The notes below the pieces were generated by a model. It was not told where the DNA came from and searched no databases. It saw only the letters and a program-made list of their open reading frames with translations. Source: Pengzhenrongella sicca (GTDB taxonomy: Bacteria > Actinomycetota > Actinomycetes > Actinomycetales > Cellulomonadaceae). Taken from it: a stretch of 64,000 nt of DNA. Below are positions 24,937-33,737 of the stretch, piece after piece. The position numbers and the translations under genes were made by a program. Every line of letters begins with the position of its first letter. The first letter of the stretch is position 1. The DNA lies in NCBI RefSeq assembly GCF_017569225.1, contig NZ_CP071868.1:3968001-4032000 (forward strand), read 5' to 3'.

Positions 24937-25713
24937 TCAGGAGGGAAAGCCCAGGGCCGTGGAGAGCTTCTGGGCGGCGGCGACGGCCATCGGGGCCATC
25001 GCCTCGATCTGGTCGAAGGTGTGCTCCAGGAGCAGCGTCGAGATGCTGATCCCGTACGCGACGTGCCCGGTGTGGTCCCGGACCGGCGCCGCGACGCAGC
25101 CGATCCCGGGCACGTTCTCCTCCCGGTCGAGGGCGTAGCCCAGGCGGCGCACGCTCTCGAGCTCGGCGCGCAGGGCGCCGGGGGTGGTGAGGGTGTGCGG
25201 CGTGCGGCCGGGCAGTCCGGCGCGGGCTACGAAGCGGTCGAGCTGGTCGTCCGTGAAGTCCGCGAGCACGTTCTTGCCGATTCCGGTCGAGTGCAGCGGG
25301 ACCGCCAGGCCGACGCGGGACGGCATCAGGTACGGCCGGTCCGAGTCGGCCCGGACCAGGTAGACGATCTCGTCGCCGCTCACGGCACCGAGGTGCACGG
25401 TGCACCCCGACTCCTCGACGAGCGCGTCGGCGAACGGGCGGGCGATCGCCGAGATGTCGATGCGCTGGAGGGCGGTGCCCGCCAGCGACAGGATCTTCGG
25501 CCCGGGCAGGTAGCCGCCGTCGTCGGCCACGGCGAGGAACTGCCGGTCGAGCAGCGTCGCGACGATGCGGTGGACGGTGGCCTTGGCCAGTCCCGTCGCG
25601 TCGACGACGTCGGTGAAGCGGGGCTCGGCGAGCGCTGCCTCGAGCACAAGCAGGGTCTTCTCGCTCGCGCTCGTCGCCGCCTGGTGCCGAACCGTGCTCA
25701 CCACCGTGCTCAC
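24937..25713 (-). CDS. IclR-family regulator, paralogue 1 (KdgR-like)
   Basis: A 258-residue regulator with an N-terminal winged helix (RFTDVVDATGLAKATVHRIV, about residues 30-50) and a GAF-like IclR effector domain (ARPFADALVEESGCTVHLGAV; GIGKNVLADFTDDQ; SISTLLLEHTF). The GTG start follows GAGGAGG. It lies 44 bp after kduI and 55 bp before kduD. It is highly similar, by eye clearly over two-thirds identical, to the IclR at 28512. A likely effector is 2-keto-3-deoxygluconate, as for other KdgR proteins; that is inference. Confidence 0.87.
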   Translation of the reverse strand: MSTVVSTVRHQAATSASEKTLLVLEAALAEPRFTDVVDATGLAKATVHRIVATLLDRQFLAVADDGGYLPGPKILSLAGTALQRIDISAIARPFADALVEESGCTVHLGAVSGDEIVYLVRADSDRPYLMPSRVGLAVPLHSTGIGKNVLADFTDDQLDRFVARAGLPGRTPHTLTTPGALRAELESVRRLGYALDREENVPGIGCVAAPVRDHTGHVAYGISISTLLLEHTFDQIEAMAPMAVAAAQKLSTALGFPS

Positions 25714-25756
25714 CGCTGCCTCCTCGTTCTGCCCGACCGGATCCGACGCCGCGCGC

Positions 25757-26596
25757 TCAGCGCATGTCCGCGATCGGGAACCCGTCCATGTCGTCGAACG
25801 CCTGGTTCTCGCCCGCCATGGCCCACACGAACGTGTAGCTCGCCGAGCCGACGCCGGAGTGCACGGACCAGCTCGGGGACACGATGGCCTCGCGGTTGCC
25901 CACGACGAGGTGCCGGGTCTCGCTGGGCTCCCCCATGATGTGGATGACGCGCGCGTCGGCCGGCAGGTCGAAGTACAGGTAGCACTCGGTCCGGCGGTCG
26001 TGGGTGTGCGCCGGCATGGTGTTCCACATGGAGCCCGGGTGCAGCTGGGTGACCCCCATGACGACCTGGCAGCTCTTGACGCCGTTCTCGTGGATGTACT
26101 GGTTCAGCGTGCGGCGGTTCGAGGTCAGCGGGTCGCCGAGCTCGCGCTTGATGCCCTCGCCGGCCGCGACGAGCGTCGTCGGGTAGGCGGTGTGGGCGGG
26201 GGCGGAGAAGACGTAGAAGCGGGCCGCGTCGGCGCCGCCCGTCGCGCCCGAGGAGGCCATGACGACGGCGCGCGCGCCCCGGCCGATGTACAGGCAGGAG
26301 CCGGTCGCCAGGGCGTACTCGGTGCCGTCGACCGTGATCGTGCCGGCGCCGCCGACGTTGATGATCCCGGCCTCGCGGTGCTCGAAGAAGTACTCGCTCG
26401 CGATCTCGGGGAAGGTGCCGAGCTCGAGCGCGACGGTGACGGGGCTGAGCCCGACGAGCACGACGCGGTCGTGGTGGGTGTAGACGGCCTTGACCTCGTC
26501 GTCGACGAAGAGGTCCTGGACCAGGTAGCGCTTGCGGAGCTCGGCGGTGTCCATGCCGGGAACGTGCTCGGGGCTCGTGGCGTAACGCTGTTCCAT
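25757..26596 (-). CDS. kduI: 5-keto-4-deoxyuronate isomerase (4-deoxy-L-threo-5-hexosulose-uronate ketol-isomerase)
   Basis: A 279-residue cupin isomerase that acts on the unsaturated uronate product of pectin- or other polyuronate-lyase cleavage, making the substrate of KduD. The zinc site is visible as HTHDRRTE (two His and a Glu) and the later VHSG His. Length matches the E. coli enzyme (278). The ATG at 26596 has GAAGAGG upstream. The adjacent MFS gene is 97 bp upstream on the same strand and iclR1 is 44 bp downstream. Confidence 0.95.
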   Translation of the reverse strand: MEQRYATSPEHVPGMDTAELRKRYLVQDLFVDDEVKAVYTHHDRVVLVGLSPVTVALELGTFPEIASEYFFEHREAGIINVGGAGTITVDGTEYALATGSCLYIGRGARAVVMASSGATGGADAARFYVFSAPAHTAYPTTLVAAGEGIKRELGDPLTSNRRTLNQYIHENGVKSCQVVMGVTQLHPGSMWNTMPAHTHDRRTECYLYFDLPADARVIHIMGEPSETRHLVVGNREAIVSPSWSVHSGVGSASYTFVWAMAGENQAFDDMDGFPIADMR

Positions 26597-26693
26597 GACT
26601 GACCTCTTCACAGGGTTGTTCGGGATGTGCTGGGACGAGCTCCGTGCCGGGTGGAGGCTCAGGCCCCCACCCGGCACGGCAGGCGGGGTGGTG

Positions 26694-28049
26694 CTAGACG
26701 GCGTCTTCCTCGATGAGCAGGTCGCGGTCGACCGTCTCGGGGGCGAAGAGCGTCGTGACGAACGTGATGCCCATGATCACGACCATGTACACCGCGACGG
26801 GCCACCAGGAGCCGGTGGTCCACTTGATCAGCGCGGAGCAGATGAGCGGCGCGAGGCCGCCACCGAAGACCGACGAGAACTCGCGCCCGAGGGCCACGCC
26901 GGCGTACCGGTAGCGGGAGCCGAAGAGCTCCGGGAAGTACGCGGCCTGGACGCCGACCGTGCCCTGCGACGCGACCATGAAGCCGATCACGATGACGAGG
27001 CAGATCAGGACGAGGTTGCCGGTGTTGATCATGAGGAAGGCCGGGAACGAGAAGAGCAGGAGGAAGCCGGTCGTGATCAGGTACATGCGCTTGCGACCGA
27101 ACTTGTCCGACGCGATCCCGAAGAGCACCGCGGAGAAGCAGGCGCACAGCGCGCCGACGAGCAGGAACTTCGGGATGAGCTTGGCGTCGACGTCCAGGTA
27201 GTCGATCAGGTACGCGCCGAGGAACACCTGGTAGAGGTACGAGTGCGCGTTGGCGCCGACGTTCATGAAGAAGATCCGGGCGAGGTGCTTCTTGCCGTTC
27301 TTCCAGACGTCCGCGACCGGCGAGACCTCTTCCTTGACGACGCCCTCGACCTTGAGCTCCTCGAAGACCGGCGACTCCTTCACCTTGCGGCGAATGATGT
27401 ACGCGGCGATCGTGACGAAGATCGAGCTGAAGAAGACCAGGCGCCAGCCGTAGGAGAGTAGCGCCTCATCGGACATGCGCTGGACGAGGATCCAGACGAT
27501 CGCGGCGGTGGCCGCACCCGCGGCCGCCCCGACGAAGACGAGCGAGGCGTAGCGCCCGCGCTTGCCCTTCGGTGCCGTCTCGGTGAGCAGCACGATGCCG
27601 CTCGCCTGCTCGGCGCCGGCGCCGAAGCCCTGGAGGAACCGGACCATGAGGAGCAGGATCGGCGCCCAGATGCCGACGGCGGCGTAGGTCGGCAGGAGGC
27701 CGACGGCGAAGGTCGCGGTGCCCATGAGGAACAGCGTGGCGACCATGACGAACTTGCGGCCGAGGCGGTCGCCGTACTTGGAGAAGAACATCCCGCCGAG
27801 CGGGCGCGCGCCGAAGCCGACGAAGAGCGTGCCGAAGGACGCGATCATGCCGACCGTCGGGTCGAGGTTCGGGAAGAAGATCTTCCCGAAGATGATGGCC
27901 GAGGCGGTGCCGTAGATCGTGAAGTCGAAGTTCTCGAGGGCCGTACCGATGCCGCCGGCCCAGGCCGCGCGGCGCAGGTTCGCCTTGTCGACGGGGGGCA
28001 GGACGCTGTCGGGCGCCGCCGCGGGTGGAAGGACGATCTTGTCAGTCAT
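26694..28049 (-). CDS. MFS transporter, metabolite:H+ symporter type
   Basis: A 451-residue 12-helix transporter. The loop 2-3 signature GDRLGRKFVMVATLFLMGT and RFLQGFGAGAEQASGIVL place it in the MHS branch of the major facilitator superfamily, together with sugar-acid and osmolyte carriers. Position before kduI suggests uronate or oligouronide uptake. The long 5' region (28050-28511) contains the three-half-site operator also found at the TRAP promoter. Confidence 0.85.
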   Translation of the reverse strand: MTDKIVLPPAAAPDSVLPPVDKANLRRAAWAGGIGTALENFDFTIYGTASAIIFGKIFFPNLDPTVGMIASFGTLFVGFGARPLGGMFFSKYGDRLGRKFVMVATLFLMGTATFAVGLLPTYAAVGIWAPILLLMVRFLQGFGAGAEQASGIVLLTETAPKGKRGRYASLVFVGAAAGAATAAIVWILVQRMSDEALLSYGWRLVFFSSIFVTIAAYIIRRKVKESPVFEELKVEGVVKEEVSPVADVWKNGKKHLARIFFMNVGANAHSYLYQVFLGAYLIDYLDVDAKLIPKFLLVGALCACFSAVLFGIASDKFGRKRMYLITTGFLLLFSFPAFLMINTGNLVLICLVIVIGFMVASQGTVGVQAAYFPELFGSRYRYAGVALGREFSSVFGGGLAPLICSALIKWTTGSWWPVAVYMVVIMGITFVTTLFAPETVDRDLLIEEDAV

Positions 28050-28511
28050 AGTTCACCGTTCTTGTAGGCGCTCGCGTTGCCCGTACCGGCGTCGGTAGAG
28101 CGGCAATCAGGGAGCTCTTCGCAGGAGAGCGACGGGGCGACGTGCGCCGCGTAGATCGAAACGACCTTGTCTCGCCTCATCCGGAACTCCTTGATCGGCT
28201 CACGAGGTGAGCGCGTGCGTACCCGGGAGTCCTCGGTGAGGCCCGGGCTTTCGGTGTGCCGTCGTATCGCTGTACGGCCGGAACGTCTGCGTTGCGGTCA
28301 GGCTGACCCCTACGTCAGTTCTTCAGTGCTGGATGGAACTCAGTTCCGGCACACGGAACAAGGTAGCACCCGTTCGCGGGAAGCGAACTAGGACAAAGGT
28401 CTAGCCGCGGTTGTCAGGTGCGCAGAGCTCCGCCGGGTGGTGCGCCCGGAGGGGCGACGGCGGGTCGAACGGTCGGCGTGGACGCGCAGGGACGAGCCGC
28501 TACGGAACAGC
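28050..28511. other. 462-bp intergenic region between MFS and IclR2
   Basis: No convincing ORF or RNA gene is seen. The region holds an IclR-type operator cluster (28335-28359) and presumably the MFS promoter; its distance to the MFS start (about 285 bp) implies a long leader or an unrecognised element. Confidence 0.5.
28335..28359. promoter_or_regulatory. Three-half-site operator, copy 1 (MFS/kduI promoter)
   Basis: GGAAC (28335) - N3 - GTTCC (28343) - N7 - GGAAC (28355). Two overlapping palindromes result: GGAAC-TCA-GTTCC and GTTCCG-GCACA-CGGAAC. The same three half-sites with the same spacings occur at 32450-32474. Spacing and symmetry fit an IclR-family dimer site. Confidence 0.65.
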
Positions 28512-29327
28512 TCAGGCGTGGTAGCCGAGGGCCGCCGAGATCTGGGCCGCGGCGTCGGTGGCCATGGGGGCCATCGCCTCGATCTGCTCCAGGCTGTGCT
28601 CCAGGAGCAGGGTCGAGATGCTGATGCCGTACTTGACGGTGCCGGTGTGGTCGCGAATCGGGGCCGCGACGCAGGCGAGCCCGGGGACGTTCTCCTCGCG
28701 GTCCAGCGCGTACCCGAGGGCGCGCACCGACCCGATCTCGGCGCGCAGCGCCCGCGCCGTGGTCAGGGTGTGCTCGGTGCGGCGCGGCAGGCCGGCGCGG
28801 ACGACGAACCGCTCGAGCTGGTCGTCGGTATAGTCGGCCAGCACCGTCTTGCCTATCCCGGTGCAGTGCAGCGGGACCGCCAGCCCGACCCGGGACGGCA
28901 TCTGGTACGGCTTGTCGGAGTCCGCGCGGATGAGGTAGATGATCTCGTCGCCGTTGACGGCGCCGAGGTGGACCGTGCAGCCGGAGCGTGCGACGAGCGC
29001 CTCGACGAACGGCCGGGCGATCGCGGAGATGTCGATGCGCTGCAAGGCCCGCGCGGCTAACGACAGGCTCTTCGGCCCCGGCAGGTAGCTGCCGTCCTCG
29101 GCCAGCGCCACGAACTGGCGCTCGACGAGGGTCCCGATGATGCGGTGCGCGGTCGCCTTGGCCAGCCCCGTCGCCGCGACGACGTCGGTGAACCGCGCGT
29201 GGGTGAGCGCGGCCTCGAGCACGAGCAAGGTCTTCTCGCTCGCACTCGAGACCGCCGTCACGGAGATCTGCTCGGACACGGCCGCGTTCGTCACGTCGGG
29301 TCCTGCCGCAACGATGTCGGTACTCAC
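28512..29327 (-). CDS. IclR-family regulator, paralogue 2 (KdgR-like)
   Basis: A 271-residue regulator with winged helix (RFTDVVAATGLAKATAHRII) and IclR effector domain (ARPFVEALVARSGCTVHLGAV; SISTLLLEHSL). It is a close paralogue of the IclR at 24937, with nearly identical wing and effector pocket segments, so both may bind the same DNA site and ligand. It lies 60 bp after the TRAP dctM gene on the same strand and may be the last gene of that operon. Confidence 0.87.
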   Translation of the reverse strand: MSTDIVAAGPDVTNAAVSEQISVTAVSSASEKTLLVLEAALTHARFTDVVAATGLAKATAHRIIGTLVERQFVALAEDGSYLPGPKSLSLAARALQRIDISAIARPFVEALVARSGCTVHLGAVNGDEIIYLIRADSDKPYQMPSRVGLAVPLHCTGIGKTVLADYTDDQLERFVVRAGLPRRTEHTLTTARALRAEIGSVRALGYALDREENVPGLACVAAPIRDHTGTVKYGISISTLLLEHSLEQIEAMAPMATDAAAQISAALGYHA

Positions 29328-29387
29328 GGTCGTGTCCTTCGTCTGTTGTGGTGTCGAACGCCTAACCCTAGTGACAACTCCTGTGTG

Positions 29388-30698
29388 CTACGGGGTGATG
29401 AGCCCGATCGCCGTCGGCAGCCAGAGCGATAGGCCCGGCGTGAAGATGACCATCAGGAGCACCACCACGAGCGCCGCGAAGAAGGGCAGCAGCCGCCGGA
29501 AGACGGCCTCGATGCTCACGCCGGCGATCTTGGCGCCGACGAACAGGACGGTGCCGACCGGCGGGGTGATCGTGCCGATGCACAGGTTGAAGATCATCAT
29601 GATGCCGAAGTGGATCGGGTTGATCCCGAAGCTCACGACCATCGGCAGGAAGATCGGCGTGAAGATCAGTACCGCCGGCGTCGCGTCCATGAAGCAGCCG
29701 ACGACGAGCAGCACGACCGCGATCATGATCAGGAGGATCACCGGGTTCTCGCTGATCCCGAACATCGTCGACGAGACGAGCGCCGGGATCTTGGCGAACG
29801 AGAGCACGAAGCCCATGATCGTCGAGACCCCCACCAGGAAGGTCACGACGGCGGTGGTCCGCGCCGCGTCCATGAGGATCCCCGGCAGCTGCTTGACGGT
29901 GATCGTGCGGTAGATGAACGACAGCACCAGCGAGTAGACGACGGCGATCACGGCGGCCTCGGTCGCGGTGAAGTAGCCGAGCAGGATCCCGCCGATCACG
30001 ACGGCGATGAGCAGCAGCGACGGGACGGCGTCCAGGATCGTCTTGAGCCCCTGGGCGAAGCCGACTTTGCCGGTCGTCTTCAGCTCCGGGTGCTTGCGGG
30101 CGTAGAGGTACACGATGACCATGCAGCTCAGCGCCCACATGATGCCGGGGATGTACCCCGCGACGAACAGCGCCGCGACCGACGTGCTCGACACCAGGGA
30201 GTACACGATCATCAGGTTGCTCGGCGGGATCAGCATCCCGGACGGGGCCGACGCGATGTTGACCGCCGCGGCGAAGTTCTTGTCGTACTTCTCCTTCGCC
30301 TGCAGCGGACCCATCGTCGAGCCGACCGCCGCGGCGGCCGCGATGGCCGACCCGCTGACGGCGCCGAAGAGGGCGTTCGCCGCGACGTTGGTGTGCGCCA
30401 GCGAGCCGGGTAGCTTGCCCACGAGCACCTTCGCCGCGTTGATCAGCCGGAGGGCGATGCCCCCGTTGTTCATGATCACCCCGGCGAGCACGAAGAACGG
30501 GATGGCCAGCAGGGCGAACGAGTTGATGCCGCGGAACATCTGCTGTGCCGCGGTGAGAACGCCGTTCTCGACCCCGAGGATCGAGAACATGGCGAGGGCG
30601 GCGGAGAGCCCGACGCCCACGCTGATCGGTGCGCCGATCGCGAGGAAGACGGCGATCCCGACGATGAGGATGAGGCCTGCGAGTGCTGCGGAGTCCAT
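29388..30698 (-). CDS. TRAP transporter large permease (DctM)
   Basis: A 436-residue permease with about 12 membrane segments. Typical stretches are GIPFFVLAGVIMNNGGIA-like near residue 70 and GAVSGSAIAAAAAVGSTMGPLQ around residues 115-135. It moves the substrate through the membrane using the sodium gradient. Fifteen bases separate it from the DctQ gene. Substrate is predicted as a hexuronate from context. Confidence 0.92.
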   Translation of the reverse strand: MDSAALAGLILIVGIAVFLAIGAPISVGVGLSAALAMFSILGVENGVLTAAQQMFRGINSFALLAIPFFVLAGVIMNNGGIALRLINAAKVLVGKLPGSLAHTNVAANALFGAVSGSAIAAAAAVGSTMGPLQAKEKYDKNFAAAVNIASAPSGMLIPPSNLMIVYSLVSSTSVAALFVAGYIPGIMWALSCMVIVYLYARKHPELKTTGKVGFAQGLKTILDAVPSLLLIAVVIGGILLGYFTATEAAVIAVVYSLVLSFIYRTITVKQLPGILMDAARTTAVVTFLVGVSTIMGFVLSFAKIPALVSSTMFGISENPVILLIMIAVVLLVVGCFMDATPAVLIFTPIFLPMVVSFGINPIHFGIMMIFNLCIGTITPPVGTVLFVGAKIAGVSIEAVFRRLLPFFAALVVVLLMVIFTPGLSLWLPTAIGLITP

Positions 30699-30712
30699 GG
30701 GTCAGTCCCCCT

Positions 30713-31219
30713 TTACGTGAGATCGAGTTCGGCGTCGGAGTCCACCGCGAGCTCGGCGCCCGTGATGATCCGGATCAGGTGGTAAAGCGTGTACAGCACG
30801 GTGAGGACACCGGAGATCGGCAGCGCCAAGTACAGCGGGCCGACGTTGAGCGGGAGGCCGGTGAGGTTCTGGTCCCACGCCAGGTCCACCACGCGGTAGC
30901 CGCCCCACACCAGCACGAGCCCCGCGAGCGCGAGGATCGACAGCTGCACGATGACGGCGACGACGAGCTGCACCTTCGGGGGAAGCCTGCGCGCCAGGAT
31001 GTCGACCGAGATGTGGCCTCGTTCGCCGAACACCAGCGCGGACCCGAAGAGGCCCAACCAGATGAACAGGTACTTCGCGAGCTCCTCGGACCAGCCACTG
31101 GGGCTGTTGAGGACCTGGCGGGCGAAGACCTGCCAGACGACGTCGAGCACGAGCGCGGCGAACAGCACCACGCACAGCCACGTCAGGGCTCGGTCGATCG
31201 CGTTCTTTACTGCGGTCAT
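30713..31219 (-). CDS. TRAP transporter small permease (DctQ)
   Basis: A 168-residue protein with four membrane helices and the family stretch PSGWSEELAKYLFIWLGLFGSA. It partners DctM. The acidic C-terminus (DSDAELDLT) lies in the cytoplasm. It is 26 bp downstream of the binding-protein gene. Confidence 0.92.
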   Translation of the reverse strand: MTAVKNAIDRALTWLCVVLFAALVLDVVWQVFARQVLNSPSGWSEELAKYLFIWLGLFGSALVFGERGHISVDILARRLPPKVQLVVAVIVQLSILALAGLVLVWGGYRVVDLAWDQNLTGLPLNVGPLYLALPISGVLTVLYTLYHLIRIITGAELAVDSDAELDLT

Positions 31220-31245
31220 GTCAGGCCTCTTCGGGTTGGCGGCAG

Positions 31246-32292
31246 TTACTCGGCCGCGGCGCGGACCTTGGCGTGGATGTCGCGGATGAAGTCGTTGTCG
31301 AGCTTGCTCTCGACCAGCGGCTCGAGCGCGGCGGCGAAGGCGGCCTCGTCGACCTCGTTGAACTTCACGCCGGAGTCGGCCGCGAGCTGCGTGGCCTCCT
31401 CGACCTGGGTCTCCCAGAGCGAGCCCTCCTCCTCGACCGTGATCGAGATCTCGTCGAGCAGGACCTCCTGGTCCTCAGCGGACATCGCCGCGAGCACCGT
31501 CGGGTTGACGATCAGGTAGTCCGGAAGCATGAGGTGGCGCGTGTAGCTGTAGTACGGCGCGACCTCGGAGTGCTTGACGCTCGTGTAGCTCAGCTCGTTG
31601 TTCTCGGCGCCGTCGATCACGCCGGACTGGATGGCGGTGTAGACCTCGCCCATCCCCATGGGGGTTCCGCTGCCGCCCATGAGCTTCATCATCTCGATGT
31701 TGGTGTCCGACTCGATGACGCGGATCTTCATGCCAGCGAGATCGGCCGGCGTGGTGATCGGGCCCTTCGAGTTGTACATGTTGCGCACGCCGCCGTGGAA
31801 TGCGCCGAGCACGTGGATGCCCTGGTCGTCGAGGGACGAGTACAGCTCGGAGACGATCTCCGGGTCGTTCGTCGTCTCGCGCTGGTGCGCCTGCGAGTCG
31901 AACGTGAACGGCAGGTCGAACACGACGAAGTCGGGGTTGAAGTTCTCGAGCAGCGGGCCCGCGATCATCGCCATCTCGATCGTGCCGGCCTGGACCAGTT
32001 CGATCGTCTCGCGCTGGGCGCCGAGCGTCTCGTTCGGGAAGACCTCAATGCCGTACCGGCCGTCGGTGCGCTCGGTGAGCCGCTCGCCCATCGCGGTGAG
32101 CGAGACGGCCTGCGGGTGCGTCGGCTGCTGGTTGAACGCGAGCTTGAAGACGGTGTCGGCGGGGCCGGAGTCGGCCGCCTCCGAGCTGTCCGCCGTGCTC
32201 ACGGCGGCGCCGGTTCCCGCGCTGCACGCGCTGAACGCGAGCACCGACGCCCCGATCAGAGCGGCGATCGAAACGGCCTTGTTGCGTCTCAT
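31246..32292 (-). CDS. TRAP transporter substrate-binding protein (DctP)
   Basis: A 348-residue extracytoplasmic binding protein with a lipobox-like FSAC (about residues 20-23) that suggests a lipoprotein. The DctP core motif with the carboxylate-binding Arg is in GMKIRVIESDTN, and GVIDGAENN follows, a combination seen in uronate-binding members. GAAGGAG lies 9 nt before the ATG. It starts the dctPQM row and is divergent from the DUF4862-like gene. Confidence 0.9.
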   Translation of the reverse strand: MRRNKAVSIAALIGASVLAFSACSAGTGAAVSTADSSEAADSGPADTVFKLAFNQQPTHPQAVSLTAMGERLTERTDGRYGIEVFPNETLGAQRETIELVQAGTIEMAMIAGPLLENFNPDFVVFDLPFTFDSQAHQRETTNDPEIVSELYSSLDDQGIHVLGAFHGGVRNMYNSKGPITTPADLAGMKIRVIESDTNIEMMKLMGGSGTPMGMGEVYTAIQSGVIDGAENNELSYTSVKHSEVAPYYSYTRHLMLPDYLIVNPTVLAAMSAEDQEVLLDEISITVEEEGSLWETQVEEATQLAADSGVKFNEVDEAAFAAALEPLVESKLDNDFIRDIHAKVRAAAE

Positions 32293-32597
32293 GCTGGTGA
32301 CTCCTTCGTCAGCTCACCTGCGTGAGCGCGTGGCATGGCTGTGCTGGGGCAACGTGCTGGAGGTGCTGGCGGTACTGGAGGTCGCCGTCAGGACGAGCGA
32401 CCGGGACATCTGCGTCTCGGTTTCGGCGACTCCTGTGTCACCGCTGGGTGGAACATGGTTCCATCGAGCGGAACGTTAGCGTGTAGATTGGGTTCGGTCA
32501 AACGTCCAGGAGCGCAACGAAGCGTGGTTGCACTGCAGGAACCGTGACGCGGCGGCCGGCACGGTCGACGGCACTGATCACTCACGACGGAGGATCC
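32293..32597. other. Divergent promoter region dctP / DUF4862-like
   Basis: A 305-bp region with no credible ORF. It holds the operator at 32449-32474 and a TAGATT hexamer at 32484-32489 that could be a -10 for the rightward gene; no good -35 accompanies it. Confidence 0.5.
32449..32474. promoter_or_regulatory. Three-half-site operator, copy 2 (TRAP / DUF4862 promoter)
   Basis: TGGAAC-ATG-GTTCCA (32449-32463) is a perfect 6+3+6 palindrome. A third GGAAC lies at 32470-32474, seven bases after GTTCC. Half-site order and spacings are identical to 28335-28359. Confidence 0.7.
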
Positions 32598-33551
32598 ATG
32601 ACTTCCCTTTCCGGCCTGCTTCTCGCCGGCTACGCGATGGCGCCCAGCGACCCCGAGGACGAGGCGGAGTTCTTCGCCGGCGTGGCCGAGCTCGGCGTCG
32701 GCGGCCTCGAGTACGCCCTGCCCGTCGAGGGCACGCCGAGCCTCGAGCCGTCCTGGGTGACCCGCAACGTCCGCCCCGACTGGGACCTGCTCGTCACGCT
32801 CGTCCCGACCCTGATGGCCCGCCTCGGGAAGGAGCCCGGCTACGGCCTGGGCTCGACCGACGAGGGCTGCCGCGCGAAGGCGCTCGCCGACATCGGCCGC
32901 GCGCGCGACCTGGCCGTCCGGCTCGCCGACGAGCACGGCCGACGCCGCGTCGTCGCGATCGAGGTGCACAGCGCGCCCGGGCCGCGCGGCGGCTCGCGCG
33001 AGGCGTTCGCGAAGTCCCTCGATGAGATCCTCACCTGGGACCTCGCCGGCGCCGAGCTGCTCGTCGAGCACTGCGACGCGTACCTGCCGGGCCAGTCCGT
33101 GGCCAAGGGGTTCTGGAAGCTCGAGGACGAGCTCGCCGCGGTCCAGGCCGTCGGCGTCGCCCCCGAGGTGCTCGGGATGAGCGTCAACTGGGGCCGGTCC
33201 GTGATCGAGGGCCGCGACATCGCCCTCGCCGTCGAGCACACGAAGGCGGTCGCCGAGGCCGGGCTGCTGCGCGCGCTCGTCTTCTCGGGCGCCAGCGGCG
33301 CCGAGACCGCCTGGGCCCCGGCCTGGGCCGACACGCACATCTGGCCGCGCGGCGACGACCCGGCGCTCGCGCTCGCGTCCGACTCGCTGCTGGGCCCGGC
33401 CGAGATGCTCGACACGCTCCGCGTCGCGGGCGACGTGCCGCGCGTCGGGCTGAAGATCGCCATGCGTCCGGCGGACGCCAGCGTCGCCACGCGGCTCGCC
33501 GTCGCCAAGGCCGCGCTGACCGAGATCGCCGTGGCCCAGGCGAGCCTCTAG
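32598..33551 (+). CDS. DUF4862-like protein of the uronate island
   Basis: A 317-residue cytoplasmic protein, with no signal peptide or membrane helix, that I match by eye to DUF4862. It opens with LLLAGYAMAPSDPEDEAEFF and contains ELGVGGLEYALP, AIEVHSAP, LLVEHCDAY, LGMSVNWGRS and LVFSGASG. The alternation of strand-like segments ending in charged residues (VHSAP, EHCD, NWGR) resembles a TIM barrel of the xylose-isomerase type, which is inference. GGAGG lies 4-5 nt before the ATG at 32598. Sharing the TRAP operator points to a catabolic, perhaps epimerase/isomerase, role on imported uronates. Confidence 0.6.
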   Translation: MTSLSGLLLAGYAMAPSDPEDEAEFFAGVAELGVGGLEYALPVEGTPSLEPSWVTRNVRPDWDLLVTLVPTLMARLGKEPGYGLGSTDEGCRAKALADIGRARDLAVRLADEHGRRRVVAIEVHSAPGPRGGSREAFAKSLDEILTWDLAGAELLVEHCDAYLPGQSVAKGFWKLEDELAAVQAVGVAPEVLGMSVNWGRSVIEGRDIALAVEHTKAVAEAGLLRALVFSGASGAETAWAPAWADTHIWPRGDDPALALASDSLLGPAEMLDTLRVAGDVPRVGLKIAMRPADASVATRLAVAKAALTEIAVAQASL

Positions 33552-33624
33552 CCGCAGGAACCCGCACCACCTCGCGGGTGGGCGCGTCCTGCGCTCACCC
33601 GCGAGCACGACCGAGCTGGGGACC

Positions 33625-33648
33625 GATCGGGACGAGGGCGTCCCGATC
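33625..33648 (+). other. Strong hairpin in the region upstream of nhaA
   Basis: GATCGGGACG-aggg-CGTCCCGATC is a perfect 10-bp stem with a tetraloop. It could end the preceding DUF4862-like transcript or be part of a structured nhaA leader; no T-run follows. Confidence 0.45.
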
Positions 33649-33737
33649 CGGAGAATCCCCCGGTCGGAGAGCTCTGTCTGTTCGAGGCGCCGCCCGCCGT
33701 GGTGCGGCGCTCATCCCGAACTACCCTGGGGACCCCC

